Source: Burkholderiales bacterium Ga0077543 | GTDB taxonomy: Bacteria; Pseudomonadota; Gammaproteobacteria; Burkholderiales; Burkholderiaceae_C | Direction: 5' to 3' | Assembly (NCBI GenBank): GCA_001464055.1 | Contig: LNET01000067.1 | Span: forward strand, 1 to 41,155 | DNA length: 41,155 nt | Part shown: one piece after another, positions 35,489-41,155 of the stretch | Layout: every line of letters starts with the position of its first letter | Position numbering within the stretch: the stretch's first letter is position 1 | Notes under the pieces: model-generated | The model's input: only the letters and a program-made list of their open reading frames with translations | Database searches by the model: none | What the model was told of the DNA's origin: nothing | Program-made: the position numbers and the translations under genes

Positions 35489-36168
35489 GCTGAAGATACT
35501 CCTTGAAGTGGTTGCGCGGGCCGACGATCGGCTTTCCGGTGCGACACAGGTTCGTGCGCCGGGCGAAGTCTCGCGCTGCAAGCGTCGGCCGCCTACACGG
35601 ATCGATAACGGATCCATCACGGATTGTTGACAGAGCCGGTTCGAGCTTGATGTGACGGTTTCTCGCAACAACTTCGGCTCAACCGTTCATCAATTTGAGT
35701 GAGTCACGGCTGGCAAGACCCTTCGGAGCAGTGACGCAGCTTTCAAGGTGTGGTGGTTACGACCCAGCCCGGTGCGACTGACCTGCGCCTCATCCGGTCC
35801 GGTGCGCCCAACGATGGGTTGGCAGAGATTGGGGCAGCAGAAAGGTTGAACTGCTATGGGTCGGGTTGCTGGAGCATTCAAGAAAATGCCCAGAAAAAAT
35901 CGACAGATAAAACCCATCCGGCGATGGCGGCGAATTTTCGTGGCTTTGAGAAACCGACCTGAACTGAGCGCCGCGTGCGGGCAAGCCTGTCTTGCAGGGC
36001 TGCGTGGTCAGTACGAGCTTGAGGCCCGCGAATTGACTGTCTAGTTCGCTCTGAAAACTGCCTGTTACCCGTATACTTCTCGATTATTGACCTGGTAATT
36101 AATTTATCTAATTTATCGTTCCCTGGGATTTGATACCTCTTGAGGTCCGATTTCTGAGGGATTTTCCG
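35489..36168. other. Region upstream of the RTX gene, no gene recognised
   Basis: About 680 bases. Short frames on both strands have no family signature. It must contain the RTX promoter, but I see no convincing -35/-10 pair. An AT-rich patch at 36055-36120 (ATTATTGACCTGGTAATTAA and following) contrasts sharply with the GC-rich surroundings. It includes TTGACC (36087-36092) 16 bases from TAATTT (36109-36114), a possible plus-strand promoter. The patch directly precedes a transposase relic and may be the end of an insertion sequence. Confidence 0.5.
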
Positions 36169-36399
36169 ATGTCCACACCCGACTTCTTGCGCTGGCTCGT
36201 GGACCAGATGATCAACCTGCGGCGACCGCTGGCCTTATTCACGATCCGGCTGCCGTGGTGGTAAATCAGCGACGAGGAACGAGTCCAGCACTGGTTCGAG
36301 AACGTGGTGTGGGCGTTCTTCAGTGGCATGAGCTAGGACAAGCCGCGCCTGCCTTGCGATGCCACAGAGCCGCCACTGGCGCCGGCTGCTGGGACATGA
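36169..36399 (+). pseudogene. IS5-family transposase remnant with internal deletion
   Basis: From ATG 36169 the frame reads MSTPDFLRWLVDQMINLRRP, LALFTIRLPWW, stop (36262), ISDEERVQHWFENVVWAFFS, GMS, stop (36334), DKPRLPCDATE. Intact IS5-type transposases have DQMI-LRHPLAVLA-R-PW, about 55 residues, then NLSDEELVERWSENVVWQFFSGM and PRLPCDATQIGRFRR. So the N-terminal piece is joined in frame to the middle piece, two sense codons have become stops, and the catalytic DDE part is gone. It is a dead remnant. Confidence 0.75.
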
Positions 36400-36403
36400 C
36401 GAC

Positions 36404-36480
36404 AGAGCCGGCCGCGCAAATCTGAACACGGGGCGGCCTAAAGTGGAAAGGCTGCTCCGTTGGGCGAGGATAGAGCCCGA
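36404..36480 (+). mobile_element. Solo insertion-sequence end, copy of the IS end at 41057
   Basis: About 77 bases, from AGAGCCGGCCGCGCAAATC to AGGATAGAGCCCGA, match 41057-41128 except for a 5-base insertion (extra GGCGG near 36430). Homology stops before the transposase start seen in the other copy, so only the IS terminus remains here. Confidence 0.75.
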
Positions 36481-37004
36481 TTCGTCAGCGATGACGATGC
36501 TGCTGGTCATCGCGTGAATCGGCGATTGCGCGCTGGCGACGACGCTGATGGCCAGTTCGACAAGTTGAGTCGCAATGTGTTTCGTCAGTGAGTTCCTTCG
36601 TGGCGAAGCGGACCGGCGTCTGGGCCCGCGCATCGTGGACCACGCTGCGGCCAGCGGGGTGTCGCGCGACCCGTACCAGCGCGGTCCGTGCCAGCGGCAC
36701 TGCCTGTCCTGGCGTCGTGAAACTCCCTGTTCCTTGAGCACCTCGCCGCGGCTCGTGCAGGTGACAAACAGGCTCTTCGCTCGTCAGGGTTGAATGATCG
36801 CGATTCGCGACGCTGGCTTTGTCATGGAGTCTTCACGGTGCGTTCACGGCCTGCCGAGAGCCCCGTGTCTCAGGGGGTGCCCCCTGGTGCGGTGCGGGCA
36901 CGAGCACCAGAATTCACCGCGCCGCGACGCCGAATTCGCGGTCCGTTCGGGAGTCGCTACCAAGCGCGGCACCGTGAAGACACCAAAGATCAGGGAGGTT
37001 AGCG
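36481..37004. other. Region before the kinase gene, no gene recognised
   Basis: About 520 bases following the solo IS end. No frame has a family signature. It contains a perfect palindrome CAGGGGG-TG-CCCCCTG (36871-36886), similar to the accD-folC spacer element, and a strong ribosome-binding site AGGGAGG (about 36992-36998) for the kinase gene. Confidence 0.5.
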
Positions 37005-39779
37005 GTGCCGTCATTCGAGATACCTGCCGGCGAGGCAGGCTCCGCAGAAGCCGCTGACCCGGCGCTGTACCGCTTCGCCGATGTCGAGTTCGACGTCCTC
37101 GAAGGCCAGTTGCGCGTGCGTGGCCAGCCCGTCACGGTCGAGCCCCGGCCGCTGCGCCTGCTGGCCGAATTGTTGCGCCACGCCAACGAGGTGCTGACCA
37201 AGGAAGAGCTGCTCGTGGCGGTCTGGGAAGGCAGACCCACCGTCGACCATGTTCTTGCCAACGCCGTCAGCAAGCTGCGCACTGCGCTCGGCGAGCAAGG
37301 TGCGGCTCGGCTGGTGACGGTAGCGCGTGTGGGCTACCGCCTGGTCGGTCCGGTGCAGCGGGTGCTGCAGCGAGCGGCCGAAGTGAGCTTGCAGCCGGGC
37401 CAGCCGGTGCCAGGACGTGAAGGCTACGTGCTCTCCTCGCCGCTGGGCGGCGGCGCACACGGCGACGTCTGGCTGGCGCGCCACCTCAAGCTGGGGCAGC
37501 AGCGGGTCTTCAAGTTCGCATCTGATGGCGCACGTTTGGCGGCACTGAAACGCGAATTCACCTTGTACCGGGTGCTGGCGAATGAACTGGGGCCGCGTGA
37601 TGACTTCGCCCGCGTGCTCGACAGCCATTTCGTTTCTGCGCCCTTCTTCATCGAATGCGAGTTCGGCGGCCAGAGCCTGCTGGACTGGGCGAGCACTGCC
37701 CCCGCCTTGTCGGCCATGCCGCAGGCCGAGCGCGTGGCGCTTTTCCTGCAGGCCGCGCGTGCCGTGGCCGCCGCGCACGGCGTAGGCGTGCTGCACAAGG
37801 ACATCAAGCCCGGCAACATTCTCATCAGGCCGGCGGCAGCAGCAGCCGGCACGACCTGGCAACTGCTGCTGACCGACTTCGGCAGCGGGCGCCTGCTGGA
37901 TTTGGCGCGACTGGAGGGTCTGCAGCTCACCGCGCTGGATCTGACGCAGACGCAAGACCCTGGCAGTGAGTCGCGCAGCGGCACCCTGATGTACCTCGCG
38001 CCCGAGCTGCTCAAGGGCCAGGCGCCCACCGTGCAAAGCGACCTTTACGCTTTGGGCCTTTTGCTTTGGCAGCTGCTGGTGGGCGACTTCCAGCGCCCGC
38101 TGGCCACTGGTTGGCAGCGCGAGCTGGACGATGAACTGCTGATCGAGGACATCGCTGCGGCCACTGAAGGTTTTCCCGAAGACCGTTTGCCCAGCGTTGC
38201 CGACCTTGTCGACCGCCTGCAGCGCCTGCCCGAGCGCCGCGCCGCACGCGCTGCCGCGCAGTTGCAGGCCGCGCAGGCGACGGCCACGGCGGTGGAGCTG
38301 GCGAGCAGCCGTGCCCGCCGGCCCTGGGTCTGGGCGGCACTGGCCAGCCTTGGCCTGGGCCTGGCGGCCAGCCTGGTCCTGGCGCAGCAGGCGAGGCAGG
38401 CCGGGCGAGAGGCGCAGGCCCAAGCCGAGTTGGCCGAAGCGCAGCGCGCGCGTGCCGACGCCGTCAACAGCTTTCTGGCCGAAGACTTCCTTGCCGGCAT
38501 CGACCTGGCGCGGGCCGGGCCCGACGGCACCGTTTCGATGCGCGCCGTGCTCGAACGTGCTTCTGAACGTGCTGGACAGCGCTTCGCTGGCCAGCCAGCC
38601 ACCGAAGGGCAGGTGCGCATCCAGTTGGCCAGCTTGTTCCATCTGCTGTCGATGTTTCCACGAAGTGAAACCGAGTACCGGCGCGCTCTAGCGCTGGCCG
38701 ACGATCAGGCGTTGAAAACGGACCCCGCGCTGCTGCAGGCGCGCTTCAGCCTGATCGCCAACCTGGCGGTGAACGACGGTATCAAGGAAGCACGCGAGCT
38801 ATTGCCGCAGGCGGAGGCCGACGCTGGCCCGGCGGCGCTGGCGGCCAGTTCGCCGCTGGCGCAGACTGCGATCCTGGCACGCACCCTGGTGCTGCATTCG
38901 AGCGAAGACTTCAAGGCTGCGCTGCCAGCCGCCGAAAAGCTGCTGGCTCTGGCCGACGCGAGTGCCAACCCGACGCGGCCCGACGACTGGTTCTCGGCGC
39001 GTCTGATCCTGGGCGACACGCTCACCCGGCTGGGTCAGCTGGACCGCGCTGCCGAAGTGCTGGACCAGGCGCTGGCGATACCGGCCGGCAGGTCGCCGCC
39101 TTCGGAAGTGAGCCAGGCGCGCGGTCGGGTGTTGCAGGCGCGGGTGCTGATCGCGCAGGGCCGGGCAGAGGGCATTGCGGCGGCCGAGCCCGCCTTGCTG
39201 GCTGCGCGCAGCCTGCTGGCCAGCCGAGTGGGGCCCGACGAGCACTATGTCAGCGTGGCCGACGCCGAACTGGCTGCCTTGTTCCAGAAGCGAGGCGACT
39301 TCGAGCGCGCGCGCCAGGCGTTTGCCGCCGTACACGCCAGCTACCTGCGCAGCTTCGGCGCCGACCATCCTCACACCCGGGTGATGACGTTGAACCTGGC
39401 GATTGCCGAGCTCAATACCGGGCGCCCGGCCGAAGCACTGCGCAAGCTCGTCGAAGGCCGCGCCTGGTTCGTCGAGTACACCGGCGGTGAGCAGGGTGCC
39501 GTGGTGCAGGCCGTGGACTTCGAGCGTGCACGCGCCCTGACCAGCCTGCAGCGTGCTTCCGAAGCGCTGCCCATCCTGGCGCGGCTGGACCCGCGGGCTC
39601 TTGCCGCAGCGGCGCCAGCGCGCGACTGGGACTGGCGGCTTCAGGCTGAACAGGGTCGCGCCCTGCTGGGCACGGGTGCCCGCGCGCAGGGACAGGCCGC
39701 CTTGCGCAAGGCCCTACCGGGCCTGGCCGATAACGGCTCGCCGCTTTGGGTGCAACGTGCCTACGCCGAGCTGCTCTGA
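37005..39779 (+). CDS. Winged-helix / Ser-Thr protein kinase / TM / TPR fusion protein
   Basis: A 924-residue four-part protein. Residues 20-115 form an OmpR/PhoB/ToxR-type winged helix (VEPRPLRLLAELLRHANEVL, VDHVLANAVSKLRTAL, VARVGYRLVG). Residues 141-410 form a Hanks-type kinase: glycine loop LGGGAHGDV (147-155), Lys170, HKDIKPGN (264-271, with HKD instead of HRD), DFG (291-293) and APE (332-334). One membrane segment lies at 440-460, and a TPR-like helical region covers about 500-920. The start GTG has AGGGAGG 6-7 bases upstream. All key kinase residues are present, so activity is plausible. DNA-binding and kinase parts face the cytoplasm; the TPR part should be periplasmic if there is only one TM. 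It may sense an envelope signal and act on transcription directly. Confidence 0.9.
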   Translation: MPSFEIPAGEAGSAEAADPALYRFADVEFDVLEGQLRVRGQPVTVEPRPLRLLAELLRHANEVLTKEELLVAVWEGRPTVDHVLANAVSKLRTALGEQGAARLVTVARVGYRLVGPVQRVLQRAAEVSLQPGQPVPGREGYVLSSPLGGGAHGDVWLARHLKLGQQRVFKFASDGARLAALKREFTLYRVLANELGPRDDFARVLDSHFVSAPFFIECEFGGQSLLDWASTAPALSAMPQAERVALFLQAARAVAAAHGVGVLHKDIKPGNILIRPAAAAAGTTWQLLLTDFGSGRLLDLARLEGLQLTALDLTQTQDPGSESRSGTLMYLAPELLKGQAPTVQSDLYALGLLLWQLLVGDFQRPLATGWQRELDDELLIEDIAAATEGFPEDRLPSVADLVDRLQRLPERRAARAAAQLQAAQATATAVELASSRARRPWVWAALASLGLGLAASLVLAQQARQAGREAQAQAELAEAQRARADAVNSFLAEDFLAGIDLARAGPDGTVSMRAVLERASERAGQRFAGQPATEGQVRIQLASLFHLLSMFPRSETEYRRALALADDQALKTDPALLQARFSLIANLAVNDGIKEARELLPQAEADAGPAALAASSPLAQTAILARTLVLHSSEDFKAALPAAEKLLALADASANPTRPDDWFSARLILGDTLTRLGQLDRAAEVLDQALAIPAGRSPPSEVSQARGRVLQARVLIAQGRAEGIAAAEPALLAARSLLASRVGPDEHYVSVADAELAALFQKRGDFERARQAFAAVHASYLRSFGADHPHTRVMTLNLAIAELNTGRPAEALRKLVEGRAWFVEYTGGEQGAVVQAVDFERARALTSLQRASEALPILARLDPRALAAAAPARDWDWRLQAEQGRALLGTGARAQGQAALRKALPGLADNGSPLWVQRAYAELL

Positions 39780-39871
39780 GAGCCGCGCCAGGTGATTCAC
39801 GATCCGCGTCCAGCATATCGCTTGGCGGCAAGACTTGATCGTGGCCGGGCTGCGGTGCCGGCCAACGCGGG

Positions 39872-41044
39872 CTAGACCTGCGGCGCCAGCCTGAACACCG
39901 CCACCGCCTGCACCAGGTGCTGGGCCTGGCCGCGCAGGCTTTCTGCGGCTGCGGCACTTTCTTCCACCAGCGCCGCGTTCTGCTGCGTGGCCTGGTCCAT
40001 CTGCGTCACCGCCATGCCCACCTGCTGGACGCCCGAGCTCTGCTCGACGCTGGCCGAGCTGATTTCGGCCACGATGTCGCTGACACGCTGGATGCTGCCG
40101 ACGATCTCGCCCATGGTCTTGCCGGCCTGGTCGACCAGGGAGCTGCCCTGTTCGACCTGCTCGACGCTGCGGCCGATCAAGGCCTTGATCTCCTTGGCGG
40201 CCTCGGCGCTGCGCTGCGCCAGGGTGCGAACTTCGCCGGCCACCACCGCGAAGCCGCGGCCCTGTTCGCCGGCACGCGCGGCTTCGACCGCTGCGTTCAA
40301 GGCCAGGATGTTGGTCTGGAAGGCGATGCCGTCGATGACGGTGATGATCTCGGCGATCTTGCGGCTGCTGTCGTTGATGCCCTGCATGGTGCTGACCACC
40401 TGGCCCACCACGGCGCCGCCCTGCGCGGCCACGGCCGACGCGTTCTGCGCCAGCTGATTGGCCTGCTTGGCGCTGTCGGCGTTGTTGCGGACCGTGGTGC
40501 CCAGCTGTTCCATCGTGGCTGCGGTCTGCTGCAGCGCGCTGGCCTGCTGTTCGGTGCGGCCTGACAGGTCCTGGTTGCCCTGGGCGATCTGGGCACTGGC
40601 GGTGGCCACGCTCTCGGCGTTGTTGCGCACGCTGCCCACCACGCGGGCCAGGCTCTGCTGCATGTCGGCCAGGGTCGCCAGCAGCGGGCTGATCTCGTCA
40701 CGGGCGCTGTCGGTGTTGCGCGTTGCCAGGTCGCCGTCGCGCACCTGTTCGGCCACCTTGCAGGCCTGGTCGACACGATGGCGAAGCACGCTGGCCACAT
40801 GCCAGCTCAGCAGCGCCAGAAGCAGCACGCTGGCCAGCAGCAGGCCCAGCACCAGGTATTCGGTCTGCAGCGCGTCGGACGAGATCTGGGCCAGGTCCTT
40901 GTTCAGGCTGTCGGTCTGGTAGCGGACGGTCTTGGCCAGTTGTTCGAGCAGCTGGTTGCGCGCGGGAATGGTGCGTTCGACCAGGAAGACAAAGGCCTCG
41001 GCGTTCCTGCCAGCCTGGATCAGGGCAATGTTCTCGCCACCCAC
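39872..41044 (-). CDS. Methyl-accepting chemotaxis protein, 5' part removed by IS insertion
   Basis: The surviving 390 residues contain the end of a periplasmic sensor domain, a membrane segment at about 63-82 (YLVLGLLLASVLLLALLSW), a HAMP domain (VASVLRHRVDQACKVAEQVR) and the complete cytoplasmic signalling hairpin. The hairpin tip reads AVEAARAGEQGRGFAVVAGEVRTLAQRS. A normal receptor of this class has about 510-560 residues. The frame stays open up to the IS boundary at 41056 (SNFWRV before the GTG at 41044), so the first TM and most of the sensor domain are lost. The GTG is only the first available start. It may make a constitutive or inactive receptor. A shrunken partial copy lies at 31551. 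Confidence 0.85.
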   Translation of the reverse strand: MGGENIALIQAGRNAEAFVFLVERTIPARNQLLEQLAKTVRYQTDSLNKDLAQISSDALQTEYLVLGLLLASVLLLALLSWHVASVLRHRVDQACKVAEQVRDGDLATRNTDSARDEISPLLATLADMQQSLARVVGSVRNNAESVATASAQIAQGNQDLSGRTEQQASALQQTAATMEQLGTTVRNNADSAKQANQLAQNASAVAAQGGAVVGQVVSTMQGINDSSRKIAEIITVIDGIAFQTNILALNAAVEAARAGEQGRGFAVVAGEVRTLAQRSAEAAKEIKALIGRSVEQVEQGSSLVDQAGKTMGEIVGSIQRVSDIVAEISSASVEQSSGVQQVGMAVTQMDQATQQNAALVEESAAAAESLRGQAQHLVQAVAVFRLAPQV

Positions 41045-41056
41045 TCGCCAGAAGTT

Positions 41057-41155
41057 AGAGCCGGCCGCGCAAATCTGAACACGGCCTAAAGTGGAAAGGC
41101 TGCTCCGTTGGGCGAGGATAGAGCCCGAGACGACAGGAGCAGAGCAGATGAGCAG
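41057..41155 (+). mobile_element. Left end of an insertion sequence running off the window
   Basis: Homology to the solo end at 36404-36480 starts exactly where the chemoreceptor frame is interrupted. After AGAGCCCGA comes a unique GACGACAGGAGCAGAGCAG and then ATGAGCAG. The ATG at 41148 with AGGAGC upstream looks like a transposase start. The family cannot be named from these bases. Confidence 0.7.
41148..41155 (+). CDS. Possible transposase start (only the first codons visible)
   Basis: ATGAGCAG at the window edge, with AGGAGC 8-13 bases upstream, positioned as the first gene of the IS whose end begins at 41057. Only two complete codons are seen, so the product is inferred from context. Confidence 0.35.

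Noticed and set aside
36575..37000. Small plus-strand frames before the kinase gene
   Set aside because: Arg/Cys-rich sequence without start context or family signature, in a region of IS debris; no support for a real protein.

Overview
The window is GC-rich, densely coded chromosomal DNA. The order trpB-trpA-accD-folC-SPOR protein-cvpA-purF-metZ-gltX, with ATGA or TGATG overlaps at many joints, points to a betaproteobacterium of the order Burkholderiales, probably near the Rubrivivax/Leptothrix/Ideonella group. That placement rests on gene order and protein character, not on a database search.

Region 1 (1-9760) is conserved housekeeping: the end of trpB, trpA, accD, folC, a SPOR-domain protein, cvpA, purF, metZ and gltX. 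A three-tRNA cluster (Ala-GGC, Glu-TTC, Asp-GTC) and a rho-independent terminator follow. Region 2 (10050-12890, minus strand) is a self-contained GntR(YtrA-type)/ABC-ATPase/ABC-permease operon. A 22-bp near-palindrome overlaps its predicted -10 box.

Region 3 (13020-24990) looks like a phosphorus-scavenging island. On the minus strand a TonB-dependent receptor is translationally coupled to a two-domain beta-propeller phytase. Divergent from it are a degenerate-GGDEF membrane protein, an AraC-type regulator and a secreted metallophosphoesterase. Next, on the minus strand, come a TatT-type lipoprotein, a TRAP solute receptor and a fused DctQ-DctM permease. The receptor/phytase operon and the TatT-TRAP operon each carry three PhoB-like half-sites upstream in the same unusual 7-4-7-3-7 spacing. 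This is the most interesting signal in the window, because it suggests that a TPR-associated TRAP transporter is co-regulated with phytate hydrolysis.

Region 4 (25080-28385) is a three-gene operon: Rieske oxygenase, glutamine-synthetase-like ligase and 2Fe-2S ferredoxin. It probably acts on an amine or N-containing aromatic compound. Region 5 (28390-31790) holds a DAHP synthase and a PEP-CTERM protein set among gene relics. These include a peptide-ABC ATPase interrupted by a CCAGTG microsatellite, a histidine-kinase tail, a chemoreceptor fragment with internal deletions, and possibly a TctC-type receptor tail. Region 6 (31788-35490) has a large RTX protein with three 408-bp repeats and a GNAT protein. 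Region 7 (35490-41155) is an insertion-sequence graveyard, followed by an unusual winged-helix/Ser-Thr-kinase/TM/TPR protein. It ends with a chemoreceptor whose 5' part has been cut off by an IS element that runs off the window.
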